Source: Flagellimonas okinawensis
GTDB taxonomy: Bacteria; Bacteroidota; Bacteroidia; Flavobacteriales; Flavobacteriaceae
Assembly: GCF_029194005.1 (NCBI RefSeq)
Contig: NZ_JARFVA010000001.1
Coordinates: forward strand, 1,054,001-1,118,000
DNA: 64,000 nt
Reading direction: 5' to 3'
In this document: positions 39,498 to 48,193 of the stretch, in pieces
Layout: each line of letters begins with the position of its first letter
How positions within the stretch are numbered: the stretch's first letter is position 1
Made by a program: the position numbers and the translations under genes
Notes under the pieces: model-generated
What the model was told of the DNA's origin: nothing
Seen by the model: the letters and a program-made list of their open reading frames with translations, nothing else
Databases searched by the model: none

Positions 39498-41693
39498 TTA
39501 GATATTGTTGACCTCTACCAGTTTATGTTTGCCCTCCTTGTTTGCATCGACCTTTACCAACCTGAAATACTCTATACCATCCCCGGTATCTACTGCGACC
39601 ATCCCAAACCAGTTAGGAACACCCTTTGTTTGTCCGGTAATGATTTCCTCCAATTCATCACTTACTTCCAAATCAAAATCGACACTTATAGGCCTTATCC
39701 TTGGTTTATCCAGCCTTGAATGTGGAATGGGTGCATCTTCCCTCAAAAGAGCTTCATTCTCCCTCTTGCTTTCAAAAGAGCTGTTACAATTACTTGAATT
39801 GAAGTAGATGTATTCAAGTGGATAGTGATACAATCCCACATTAATTTCAGAAGAATGATTTAGGAGAAACCTTGCGGGCGTAAATTCTAGATTAAAGGCG
39901 GTGCCCACTTTATAGATATTCTTTGGCTCCTCTTCAAAATCGTAATGCTGCCATTTCTTGATATAGTACCCTGTTCCTGATTTATAGCAATCAACCACCA
40001 ATAAATCACTATCATATTGCGTATCCTCATCGGGGAACTCTGAAAATGGTTTTCGCCTTGCCAGTTCTATATCAACGTCACCCAATCTGTACGGGCTTAG
40101 GTATTCATAAACCGATTCACTTTTATTGTTCACGGTTGACCAGCTTGCCTTGCCGGAAATTGACTGAAGCCCAGCTACCTCTTCATAGTTATCCCCTCCC
40201 TTGTCACTACCTAAAGTGATTGACTTATAGAAGTTGTCTTTTAATGTTTTCCTTTCTAAATCCGAAGATGGTTGTAGATATGTGGTAGTCCTTTTACCGT
40301 ATTCATCCTCACTTACCTCTGCATACTTGATGCCTATAAAGTTCTGTTGGGTATAGGTCAAGAGTTCTACCCTCATACGCTCTTTATTTCCCACCTTTTC
40401 AACCCACCATGCAATGGGTCTTATTGCGTACAAGTGCTTTAAAAAATCCTCCAATGAAGTGGTAAACTGTATCTTTCTTTCCTCATCCGTTCCCTCTTGT
40501 ATGACATCAGGGAAGTTCCTTGCCCAAAAACCGTTAGTTACCAAGTGGCCTTCCCAAATACCGTTATCTTCCATTTCTGAACAGTAGAAAGCATTGGATT
40601 GTCCAGTGATCTTAGCCACCAGTCTTTCACCTAGTGTTTTGTAGGTCAAACAGTTCATTGCAGAAGCCGGAAAAGTTGAATCCTCTCTTATTTCCAAAGT
40701 TGTATTGTAGTACTCGTATTTGATGCCGTCCAAGGTGTCAGAGAAAACTCCGAATGTGATATAATCCCCTTGTTGCACTTCTAAAGGATAGTTGTTGAAA
40801 TCAAAACTTGCAGTGTTCAATAATGCCGTTGAAATACTATCAAGTGGTATCACTTCTTTTTTTTCAAAACCTCCATTGCCATCATCCCTGTATCTTAAAA
40901 TATCAAGTCTTAAAGTTCCGGGCCAAGGCGTGTCCACCATTTGAAGTTCTATTCGACCGTTTAATTTCAGAACAGTGTCAAAGTCTGCACCGCTTACCAA
41001 AAATCCCGCAAAAAGATCACCTCCAATGAAATTGGCCCATGTATCATTAGCAATTCCCCAACGATATTCAAATACACTTTGAAGATCTACCTTATCAGAG
41101 TTTTCATAGATATTGAATGGAACCGTTTTGGCTTCGGTAGTATCGCCTCCACTCACTGGATGGTTTACCCTAGTTCCATCTTCAACTTCCATTTTTGAGA
41201 TTCTCAAGATATCCCTGCCATCCACTTGAACAGTAGTTCTGTTCAAGTCAGGTAAAATCTTTCCGTTTGAGGCCGTATTATCAACTAAATCAAATTCATC
41301 AGATTTTTTGGAGTCAATTACTTTATACAAACCTCCTTCTGTTGCCTTCACTTTAGCCGTGTTCCTGTTAAAGCTTAGTTCACCCAGGTTTAAATATGTT
41401 TCAGAAATGGTTCTCCAACGTTCATCAAGTCTGTACTTTGATTTAATGTTACGTTGTAGTATCAAATCTTCGGTAACTCCCTTTGATGCGTATTGCCTGA
41501 TAAGATATTCCCTACCCTCATTATAAAATTCAAGGTTATTGGATTTTGTTTTTAGAAATCCTTTGGAATTACCATCCCTTTCATAAATATTACGGATTCC
41601 ATCATCATAGTTGATGGGTTCCGGAATAGACACCTTACCCAAGGTCTTGGATATGAATTTGTAATCGACGTTGTTGGAATATCCTTGATTCAT
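39498..41693 (-). CDS. 731-aa putative phage tail/structural protein
   Basis: 731 residues without signal peptide or membrane segment, rich in aromatic beta-strand-like segments. It starts MNQGYSNNVDYKFISKTLGK. Blocks such as FFVFEYRWGIANDTWANFIGG-like repeats of strand turns, YLSPYRLGDVDIELARRKPF and WFGMVAVDTGDGIEYFRLVK resemble Bacteroidota phage tail/baseplate-associated proteins of unknown role. It is the only candidate structural gene in the element. No enzyme motif was found. Identification by overall look only. Confidence 0.4.
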   Translation of the reverse strand: MNQGYSNNVDYKFISKTLGKVSIPEPINYDDGIRNIYERDGNSKGFLKTKSNNLEFYNEGREYLIRQYASKGVTEDLILQRNIKSKYRLDERWRTISETYLNLGELSFNRNTAKVKATEGGLYKVIDSKKSDEFDLVDNTASNGKILPDLNRTTVQVDGRDILRISKMEVEDGTRVNHPVSGGDTTEAKTVPFNIYENSDKVDLQSVFEYRWGIANDTWANFIGGDLFAGFLVSGADFDTVLKLNGRIELQMVDTPWPGTLRLDILRYRDDGNGGFEKKEVIPLDSISTALLNTASFDFNNYPLEVQQGDYITFGVFSDTLDGIKYEYYNTTLEIREDSTFPASAMNCLTYKTLGERLVAKITGQSNAFYCSEMEDNGIWEGHLVTNGFWARNFPDVIQEGTDEERKIQFTTSLEDFLKHLYAIRPIAWWVEKVGNKERMRVELLTYTQQNFIGIKYAEVSEDEYGKRTTTYLQPSSDLERKTLKDNFYKSITLGSDKGGDNYEEVAGLQSISGKASWSTVNNKSESVYEYLSPYRLGDVDIELARRKPFSEFPDEDTQYDSDLLVVDCYKSGTGYYIKKWQHYDFEEEPKNIYKVGTAFNLEFTPARFLLNHSSEINVGLYHYPLEYIYFNSSNCNSSFESKRENEALLREDAPIPHSRLDKPRIRPISVDFDLEVSDELEEIITGQTKGVPNWFGMVAVDTGDGIEYFRLVKVDANKEGKHKLVEVNNI

Positions 41694-41822
41694 ATTTCTA
41701 ATTTTTGATTTAAAGCACGGTTCAATACATCCCGACTATTGTTTACACTATTTATTTCACTAATTTTCAATCTCTTATATTTTTGGTTGACGTTTTAGTG
41801 GATATGATTCCATTTTTTAGGG

Positions 41823-42212
41823 CTATCTATACAAATCATCATTATCACTTTTATTCCATGCAAAGCTCAATTCTATCTCCAGTAATCTTCTTTGTTCCTC
41901 CAAGCCTCTTATTTTGGAGCTTACAAGGTTAGTAGCATATCGCTGTAATCGAATAGCAGTATCACTCCTTAACCTAAAACCTATCGCAATCACTTCATTC
42001 AAGTCGTAAACTTCCGTTTTGTACTGTTTGCCATCATTAGCAGTATGGCGGATTTTCGCCCCACTGATTAAGCCGTCTTGTTTAAGGGTGTTAATGTTAT
42101 CTGCTAATGTCTTTCTCGGGACCTCGTACAATTGTTCTATCTGTACTCGAGTAGCATAAGTCTCTTTACCGGACTTGATTCCGAAGTTTTCAAACGCTTT
42201 TATCTCCTTCAT
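41823..42212 (-). CDS. RhuM-like protein, short
   Basis: 129 residues. TRVQIEQLYEVPRKTLADNI is an HTH-like segment, followed by DGKQYKTEVYDLNEVIAIGFRLRSDTAIRLQRYATNLVSSKI, matching the core of RhuM-family proteins (YNLDxIIxVGYRVxSxxxxxFRxWAT). The rest of the usual 300+ residues is missing, so it is a short family member. It overlaps the upstream winged-helix gene by 4 bases (ATGA). Probably DNA-binding. Confidence 0.65.
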   Translation of the reverse strand: MKEIKAFENFGIKSGKETYATRVQIEQLYEVPRKTLADNINTLKQDGLISGAKIRHTANDGKQYKTEVYDLNEVIAIGFRLRSDTAIRLQRYATNLVSSKIRGLEEQRRLLEIELSFAWNKSDNDDLYR

Positions 42213-43108
42213 TTCTCAACTTGCTTTTTTTTGTTACCTACTGTAAGCATATCTATAGGGGTAATGATTGGACTACCTTCTAGAACAATACCTTTATAAC
42301 CTTGAAACAATCCTCCATAAAGCAAAAAGTCCTTTTCATTTGCTAAAAACTTGGAATCCCTAACATTTGGATATTTCAACTTAAACTGTCTCTCTTGTTT
42401 GATCATTCCCAGTTCCATAAGTTTCGTTTTGAAGTTTTTACCACTATTGATATTACAATCCGAAGCTAAAACACTATCTTTGAGTATCTTATGAAAGGAC
42501 AGATTGGAGATTGTGCTAGTTGAACGGTATTTGTTTTGTAATCCCCTCAACGTTATTCCTTTGCGATACAACTTTTTCCACAACCTGTAATCGCTTTTGG
42601 ATAGACGTCTGTTCCGGGAACATGCTTCCAGTACCTCTATCCGTTTAGCCTTCTTTCCAATCTGCCTCTCTTGTTTTCTTAATCTTGAATGCACCCGTAC
42701 ATAAGCGACACAAATCTTAGTGTCCGTAAATTTTTCGTGTACCTGGATAGGGATTATTTTCCTCCTTCCTAATCGTGGTAGGTTTGTATCGCTCCATTTT
42801 CGGCTTCTTATTGCTATGTTGCCATTTTCATGGATTTGAAGCAGACCAATTTCCTGCAATTGTGGTAGGTACTTACCGATAGTAGTGCGGGACAGACCCG
42901 TAACATCTTGTATCAATGCAACCGGGCCTTTCTTCCCCACTTTCTTTATGACTTCGTTTGATTTGTAAGCTCTTAGTGTCGCTAAGAATGCAACTAATCC
43001 ATCACCACCTTCACAAAAGAGAAAATCATACTCAATATTGGTTAATAAAACCCTTTTGAAATCGAGTTGTTTTTTTTGCGTAAATCCTTTACTATCTGTA
43101 TCTTGCAC
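42209..43108 (-). CDS. Winged-helix DNA-binding protein, possible replication/regulatory role
   Basis: 299 residues. GPVALIQDVTGLSRTTIGKYLPQLQEIGLLQIHENGNIAI is a winged-helix domain (about 60-105), followed by a basic stretch (RLRKQERQIGKKAKRIEVLE; CSRNRRLSKSDYRLWKKLYRK). In integrative elements such proteins may initiate replication or regulate; a choice cannot be made from the sequence. Overlaps the RhuM-like gene in ATGA. Confidence 0.6.
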   Translation of the reverse strand: MQDTDSKGFTQKKQLDFKRVLLTNIEYDFLFCEGGDGLVAFLATLRAYKSNEVIKKVGKKGPVALIQDVTGLSRTTIGKYLPQLQEIGLLQIHENGNIAIRSRKWSDTNLPRLGRRKIIPIQVHEKFTDTKICVAYVRVHSRLRKQERQIGKKAKRIEVLEACSRNRRLSKSDYRLWKKLYRKGITLRGLQNKYRSTSTISNLSFHKILKDSVLASDCNINSGKNFKTKLMELGMIKQERQFKLKYPNVRDSKFLANEKDFLLYGGLFQGYKGIVLEGSPIITPIDMLTVGNKKKQVEK

Positions 43109-43177
43109 TTGTAATTAATGATTTATTAATAACGACTTTACGGGTTTGACCCCTAAGGAATACTAGATGGACACAAA

Positions 43178-43200
43178 AGGCTGCTTCGGCAGTCTTTTTT
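43178..43200 (-). terminator. Terminator after the excisionase-like gene
   Basis: GGCTGC, TTCG loop, GCAGTC, with T-rich sequence on both sides. It lies against the stop codon of the 93-aa gene at 43200. Confidence 0.6.
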
Positions 43201-43481
43201 TATGCAGTTCGTTTATATTTTAGGGATTTAGCCTCTTTACAGACCCTATTGAATTCTTCAGCGGTTATGAAGTACTTTCTACCCAGCTGTTTTGCGTTAA
43301 TAACTCCCTCTTTGATTTTCCTGCGGATAGTTTGTACTCCCATCGGAGTATTATCCGCTAAATCCTGTGGTGAATAATGTTTGATTTCTTGTTCTTCGGG
43401 AAGCCTATCCACTATTAACTGGATTGAAGATTTTAGGCCCCGGATTTCTTGAAGTAACTCTAAATGTGGATTGTATTCCAT
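43200..43481 (-). CDS. Excisionase-like helix-turn-helix protein
   Basis: 93 residues. HYSPQDLADNTPMGVQTIRRKIKEGVINAKQLGRKYFITAEEFNRV is a MerR-like winged HTH of the excisionase (Xis) family: pattern s/t.eeLA..l......i+r.I+.G.l.a..lG+.y.i. It is preceded by a coiled-coil-like helix LLQEIRGLKSSIQLIV. Near the integrase, as expected for a recombination directionality factor. Confidence 0.75.
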   Translation of the reverse strand: MEYNPHLELLQEIRGLKSSIQLIVDRLPEEQEIKHYSPQDLADNTPMGVQTIRRKIKEGVINAKQLGRKYFITAEEFNRVCKEAKSLKYKRTA

Positions 43482-43567
43482 TTTTCCTCGAATTTTTGTT
43501 CTTATTCGAGGTCTAAAGTATAATAGGGGTTATTGAGTGATTTGTATTTCTGTATTAATACAAAAAT

Positions 43568-44512
43568 TTAAATAAAAGAGAAGTCAAATTTATCTTTATT
43601 GTAGAACCATTCACCTTCTTTAAAATCAGAGAAAGGCTTCATGTTGTTCTCTTTGTAGTCTTGATTGAAGTTTTCGTTAATCAATCGAGCATATTCTTTA
43701 TTGGTAAGATTTACAAGCATACCTTTTTCATGACAAATACAAAGAAATTTAGTCCAAAACATTTTCTTCTTTTTATCAAACCCATCTTTAAAATGATGCT
43801 TAATCAAATCAGATTCTATTTTTTCTCCATGTGATGAAAACATATCAGAAAATTTCTCAACTCCTTTCTTAGGCCCACGCCCCACCTTCTTTCTTTTGAA
43901 TTTATCAGGAAATTTTTCCATTAAATTTTCGATATACCATACAACACATGAATGAAAACCGTATTCATATAATACCTCTGGCATTCCTTTAGTGGGCACA
44001 TAAGACTTAACAAATACAGAACCTTTTTGAACACCTTCAATTAAACTAACTTCTTTTTTGTTGTAGAAATACAAGATAGATTCTAGATACTCGGGTGAAT
44101 AGTTCTTAAGAAAACGCTCTTCACTTAATTCCAAATTTTCAATACAATACACCATACCCCTGGTATATCCAGCTACATAGGCTGATTTAAAATATCCTAT
44201 TGATGATATACTCATATGCCCATCAACAATATCCCCGGAAAAAATGGAATTATCATTCTCAAAAAGACAAGCTACCTTGGGGTGATATATTGGTGTTCCT
44301 TTTTGATTATAAGTCTGGGGTTTGCTATTGTTTTGGATATAGTAACACGCCTTTCCTTGAGCATGAAGTTTTTCCCATTCATTATACTTTTCGTTTGTAA
44401 TATGTTCAGGTCTAGCATAAAATTTTCTCAAATCCACAAAGTGATCAGGGCTTCTCAAAAATGTTGACATTTTTTCATCCATTTCTTTTAAGAGAGGTTC
44501 AAACTCTGACAT
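43568..44512 (-). CDS. Unknown cargo protein between excisionase and integrase, 314 aa
   Basis: 314 residues. No signal peptide, membrane segment or known motif. Features: FLRSPDHFVDLRKFYARPEH, GYTRGMVYCIENLELSEER, VLYEYGFHSCVVWYIENLME, and a basic region KRKKVGRGPKKGVEKF. Four or more cysteines/histidines are spread without a metal pattern. It starts one base after the integrase stop, so it shares the integrase transcript. Cargo or accessory recombination role; unresolved. Confidence 0.6.
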   Translation of the reverse strand: MSEFEPLLKEMDEKMSTFLRSPDHFVDLRKFYARPEHITNEKYNEWEKLHAQGKACYYIQNNSKPQTYNQKGTPIYHPKVACLFENDNSIFSGDIVDGHMSISSIGYFKSAYVAGYTRGMVYCIENLELSEERFLKNYSPEYLESILYFYNKKEVSLIEGVQKGSVFVKSYVPTKGMPEVLYEYGFHSCVVWYIENLMEKFPDKFKRKKVGRGPKKGVEKFSDMFSSHGEKIESDLIKHHFKDGFDKKKKMFWTKFLCICHEKGMLVNLTNKEYARLINENFNQDYKENNMKPFSDFKEGEWFYNKDKFDFSFI

Positions 44513-44513
44513 A

Positions 44514-45797
44514 TTAATCCACTTTTTTCAATGGTTCATAACTAACTTTAAATACATCTTTAACCGCCTCTGACCTTGCAGCATCATCTACCTGATAATA
44601 CTGGTTAAGTGTTTTCATATCGCTGTGGCCGCTTATAGAGGCTATAAGCTTATCACTAAAGCCTTTTTTCTTCATCATGGTAATAAATGTTCTTCTGGCT
44701 GTATGTGAGCTTATACGCTTATAAAATGGCATAACTTCTCTAATGCTTTCTTTTCCTTTGGTGACTACCTTTTCAACATCATGGGTGTATCCGGCAGCCT
44801 CAAAAACATCCTTAATGTACTCGTTATGTTTTTGATTAGCTATTAACGGCAAATCGTAGTTGTATTTCTTTAAAATGAATAAAGCTAGGTCGTTCAAAGG
44901 AATCCTTCTAACTTCTTTCTCTGAATTCTTTTCCTCTTTAAGGTGTACCTGTCCATCAACGATATTTTCCAGTGATATAAGCTTTAATTCACCAAATCGC
45001 ATCCCTGTAACACAAGCAAAGACAAATACATCCCTTATCCTTTCTAGACTCTTCTTTTTAAAGTCATGTTTCATGAGCTTGTCAAGATCCTTTAAGTCAA
45101 GTGCTATTTGGTTGGTTATTACCACTTTCATCTTTTTTAATTTTTTAAAATCATCTTTGTAGGTGTATCCATTACCCAAAGCCCAGCCCATAAATGTCTT
45201 AAATAGTCCAACATTTCGGGAAAAGGTATTATTTATCTGATTTTTTTGATTGATGCAATAATCCGTAAACTCAGCATGAAATTTATTATCAATAGAATTA
45301 AAGGACAAAGTAAACTTCCTATCCCTTTCAAATTCTTGAAGTATATTTTTGATATTATCATACCTTTTAACTGTGCTTGGCGACCAATCTCCGATTTTCT
45401 TCTTAAAGTCCATGAATTCATCATAAGCATCGAAGAATGAGTTCCCCGCATTCTTCAATCGCTTGAATTCTTTATCAAATTCATCCTTTAGGACTTTGGA
45501 AGTGAAATCCCTATCCATCGACTTACAAATGGCCTGTAGTTCCTCAAATTTATCCTTGTAACGGTTTATCTGCATCCGAATGGATGAAGCTACCTTTGAG
45601 CGGTTGGAACCATGTAAAAGTGGTTGACGGTTCTTAAAGTCCCAACTTTTTGGGGCTATACGTTCACCTGTAGAATAGATAAAACGTTTACCCTCATTCT
45701 TGAAGTTACACCTGAAAAGTATTAGTGTTTCTTTGTTTGAGGTTTTCCCCTTGCCCTGTGGTTCCTTTAAAACGAATGTTGATCTTAATGTTGACAT
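44514..45797 (-). CDS. Tyrosine integrase of the ssrA element
   Basis: 427 residues. N-terminal arm-binding/SAM-like domain (FVLKEPQGKGKTSNKETLIL, then SFFDAYDEFMDFKKKIGDW). The catalytic domain has TGMRFGELKLI (catalytic Arg), LKEEKNSEKEVRRIPL (Lys), SSHTARRTFITMMKKKGF (HxxR), GHSDMKTLNQYYQV (His, Tyr). Catalyses recombination between the 16-bp sites. It reads toward the interior from the right end, 140 bases inside attR. All key residues are present. Confidence 0.93.
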   Translation of the reverse strand: MSTLRSTFVLKEPQGKGKTSNKETLILFRCNFKNEGKRFIYSTGERIAPKSWDFKNRQPLLHGSNRSKVASSIRMQINRYKDKFEELQAICKSMDRDFTSKVLKDEFDKEFKRLKNAGNSFFDAYDEFMDFKKKIGDWSPSTVKRYDNIKNILQEFERDRKFTLSFNSIDNKFHAEFTDYCINQKNQINNTFSRNVGLFKTFMGWALGNGYTYKDDFKKLKKMKVVITNQIALDLKDLDKLMKHDFKKKSLERIRDVFVFACVTGMRFGELKLISLENIVDGQVHLKEEKNSEKEVRRIPLNDLALFILKKYNYDLPLIANQKHNEYIKDVFEAAGYTHDVEKVVTKGKESIREVMPFYKRISSHTARRTFITMMKKKGFSDKLIASISGHSDMKTLNQYYQVDDAARSEAVKDVFKVSYEPLKKVD

Positions 45798-45938
45798 ACC
45801 AGTTGTCTTTTTAGTTGACCTTTTTTTTATAATTAAATATAAAAGCCAACCATAATAAAGATAGTTAAGACCCTGTTTTTAGGCTATTTAAAGGCTTGGT
45901 ATTTATCAAACCTTTATCAACATTTAAATGTTACAATA

Positions 45939-45954
45939 CCCTCCGGCTCCACTA
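45939..45954. repeat. attR core: 16-bp direct repeat
   Basis: CCCTCCGGCTCCACTA, identical to the tmRNA 3' end at 33723-33738; flanks differ (A on both sides here). This is where the element ends. Confidence 0.88.
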
Positions 45955-45977
45955 AAACACCATCAAAACAACACATT

Positions 45978-46010
45978 AAACCTGTAAATCGCTGATTTGC
46001 AGGTTTTTTT
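45978..46010 (+). terminator. Displaced original ssrA terminator
   Basis: AAACCTGTAAATC (45978-45990) pairs with GATTTGCAGGTTT (45994-46006) through a 3-base loop and one T-G pair, then T's. It lies 23 bases beyond attR, the place where the ssrA terminator would be before insertion. Confidence 0.75.
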
Positions 46011-46060
46011 ATTTTATTTAGTTTCATTTAAACTCAAATGAAATCAGTTTAAAAGGAACC

Positions 46061-46184
46061 AAATCGATACCCATTCTAAAAATTAAAAAAAGGTATCGAT
46101 TTCTCTGTAATTTATTCTTTTTTAATAGTTTACAAAACTCCATAGAGTTATTTTTCATACCTTTATTGACATAAATCGATACCC
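46061..46184. repeat. Three AAATCGATACC copies before the broken integrase
   Basis: AAATCGATACC at 46061-46071 is inverted at 46092-46102 (11-bp perfect arms, 20-base loop); a third copy AAATCGATACCC lies at 46173-46184, six bases before the ATG of the integrase fragment. They may be arm-type binding sites of the lost recombinase or operators. Confidence 0.5.
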
Positions 46185-46189
46185 AAAAT

Positions 46190-46456
46190 ATGTCAAATTC
46201 ATTTGCAGTCTTATTTTACCTTAAAGACAAACGGCTCGACAAGAACGGTAAAGCCGGACTATACCTAAGATTAACAGTGAATGGGCAGAGATCTGTCATT
46301 AGTCTCCACAGAAAGATTGACCCTGAAAAATGGGAACATAGAAATTTTTGTTGCAAACAATGGAAGTCCCTTACCAGAAGTTTTCCAATATGGCACTGGA
46401 CTTCAAAACACCATAAAAAGATTGCAAAACCTTTATGGAAACAACTATTCGTTTAG
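46190..46456 (+). pseudogene. N-terminal fragment of a second tyrosine recombinase
   Basis: The first 40-45 codons (FYLKDKRLDKNGKAGLYLRL, TVNGQRSVISLHRKIDPEKW) match the N-terminal arm-binding domain of Bacteroidota integrases. After DPEKWE the sequence changes to non-homologous residues, so the gene is truncated or frameshifted. 88 codons in all before a stop. Confidence 0.7.
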
Positions 46457-46962
46457 TATCAATAATCAATTGTCCCAAAAAGGGGTAATCACAAAACTTG
46501 CATTCCCAATAAAAACCAATGGATAAATTTGGCCTGTTATTTAAGTCCGATTCAAGGAATAATTACAATGCCTTTCAATCTAAAACTTAGATTGATCATT
46601 TAACCAAAAACACTTCTTACCTACCCCTTGGTTCTCTTTTGATTTTTTGATGGCATCAGGGTGTTTCTAAAACAAGCTGCCATTATAAATTCCATCTTGC
46701 AGAGTGTCCTTATAATTTACAAACCACCTGGACACTGTAGGGATCATGCAAATCCATGAAACCTCATTTTCAAATACATTAAATACATCCTTGCTGATGT
46801 ACACTTGTTACCACCCTCCATACAGTTGTTACAAAAAGCATACATAATCGGAAAAAATCCGATTATCTAATAATGAAATGACAATGTGAAGTTGTATATA
46901 TGGAACAAAAACTTCATTGGAAAGTACATCGATTTGATCTTAAGACACCAATAAATGAATCG
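46457..46962. other. Gene-free stretch between the recombinase fragment and HipT
   Basis: 506 bases, AT-rich, with no ORF of coding quality, no terminator and no repeat recognised. It is likely debris of the disrupted integrase and its flank. Confidence 0.5.
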
Positions 46963-47886
46963 TTAAAACAATTTCAACCGAAGATCCAGGATTTGCAAAT
47001 ACTTTTCCTTCATGTCATCGGAAAGAAAAGAAATCGATATTAAATCCTTCCATTCCTGTTTTGCCTGAAACACATCCTGAAGTATGGTTTCAATGGTTTT
47101 TTCGTTCAATTGCAATCGCTCCTTCGCATAATAATCCGTAAAGTCCGATGCCTTTAAATTACTTTTTTTTCCTTTCAGGGTCAATGCAATTTCTTCTTCA
47201 GGACTATTGATCGCAATGGAGGAGTTCAACAAATCGTAAGCAGGTGCCAGCGTCGTTTTGCCATTCTTTGTAATTAGGGAAAAGTTTTTAAGGTGCATGT
47301 CCTCGTTTCCAGTCACAAAACAAAAAACTATTCTTTTGAAGAATTCCACTTTCTCAACCACAGGAAACGTACAAAATTCCTCAATAACGGGTACCAATTT
47401 CTCCATACTAAAACGATACTTGGTATCTCTGGTATTTCCAGTCAATTGGGCAAAATCTTCCGTTGCATATTTTTTCCCTTGAGCATATCTGTCAAAACGC
47501 TTGATAAAATAGGACAGACTGCCATCCTTGCCATAAACCATTCCATGAAAGGGGACATTGATACCAAAAATCTTGGCCATGCGCATGGTCAAGTCCTCAT
47601 TCTGAGGTAATTCCGGAAAGATATCATTTTGGGGTTTTATGATATAAGTACCAAATTGGTCAACAACTTTAAACTCTTGGTCGACTATGGAAATATTCGC
47701 ACTTAATTTAGGCTGTACTCCCTGTATGGATAATTTCTTTGCCCTGTTTGCTGCCTCTCTCCTCAATTCCGAGGCTGTATAGGGCAAATCATTTAAACCG
47801 GTTAACTTGGCAGCAATCATTTTGAGACCTTTCTCACTATATTTTGCCGTACCGCAAGGTTCATATGTGATAGGGCACCTATTCAT
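46963..47886 (-). CDS. HipT-like serine/threonine kinase toxin (HipA C-terminal type)
   Basis: 307 residues, the size of HipT rather than full HipA (about 435). Gly-rich loop region LSIQGVQPKLS at about 52-62, with S53 and Q55 where E. coli HipT has Ser57 and Ser59 (SIS). ATP-site Lys in TYIIKP (about 84), catalytic GNEDMHLKNFSL (Asp about 196), metal Asp in PAYDLLNSS (about 218). The missing N-subdomain is supplied by the separate 104-aa gene upstream, overlapping by 8 bases. HipT of E. coli phosphorylates tryptophanyl-tRNA synthetase; the target here is unknown. Toxin component of a HipBST-type system. Confidence 0.85.
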   Translation of the reverse strand: MNRCPITYEPCGTAKYSEKGLKMIAAKLTGLNDLPYTASELRREAANRAKKLSIQGVQPKLSANISIVDQEFKVVDQFGTYIIKPQNDIFPELPQNEDLTMRMAKIFGINVPFHGMVYGKDGSLSYFIKRFDRYAQGKKYATEDFAQLTGNTRDTKYRFSMEKLVPVIEEFCTFPVVEKVEFFKRIVFCFVTGNEDMHLKNFSLITKNGKTTLAPAYDLLNSSIAINSPEEEIALTLKGKKSNLKASDFTDYYAKERLQLNEKTIETILQDVFQAKQEWKDLISISFLSDDMKEKYLQILDLRLKLF

Positions 47887-48193
47887 CTTCCATAGGTTTT
47901 ACGGTTACTGCACCTACCAAATCAGCACCGGTGGCCATTAATTGGGAGAAATAATCATTGTGGTCAATTTTGGAAATCTTAAGTAGTCCTTCCAACATAA
48001 TACCTTCAGGCAACAATCCTTCAAAAAAGGGAGGGAACCCATTAAAACTGAATTCCTTTTGATCAACGGGCATGGTCAATGAAATCGCCTGACCACTGTA
48101 ATCATCATCATAGGTAAACATATACTCCTGAGGAGAGATTTCCGTTAAAACACCAGCCCTTTTTCCATGGGCATATACCACTGCCTTTCTCAT
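47879..48193 (-). CDS. HipS-like protein (HipA N-subdomain 1)
   Basis: 104 residues: VVYAHGKRAGVLTEISPQEYMFTYDDDY, then FSFNGFPPFFEGLLPEGIML, the hallmark of the HipA N-subdomain. In HipBST systems this domain is a separate protein (HipS) acting as the antitoxin. It overlaps hipT by 8 bases and HipB by 4. Full-length HipA has this part fused; here it is split. Confidence 0.85.
   Translation of the reverse strand: MRKAVVYAHGKRAGVLTEISPQEYMFTYDDDYSGQAISLTMPVDQKEFSFNGFPPFFEGLLPEGIMLEGLLKISKIDHNDYFSQLMATGADLVGAVTVKPMEDE

Larger units (their letters stand above)
33723..45954. mobile_element. 12.2-kb integrative element inserted in ssrA (satellite-like)
   Basis: Bounded by the 16-bp repeats at 33723-33738 and 45939-45954. 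A tyrosine integrase gene (44514-45797) sits inside the right end, with an excisionase-like gene nearby. The rest is about 18 genes, mostly on the minus strand and mostly unknown: short overlapping genes, two DNA-binding proteins, a 731-aa tail-like protein and a GRRKGTPNK protein. No capsid, portal, large terminase, conjugation (tra) or relaxase genes were recognised. It is therefore not a complete prophage or a self-transmissible ICE; a phage satellite or remnant prophage is the likeliest reading. Confidence 0.82.

Noticed and set aside
46281-46526. 81-codon ORF in another frame over the integrase fragment
   Set aside because: Weak start; overlaps the pseudogene and shows no family features, though it may contain frame-shifted leftovers.
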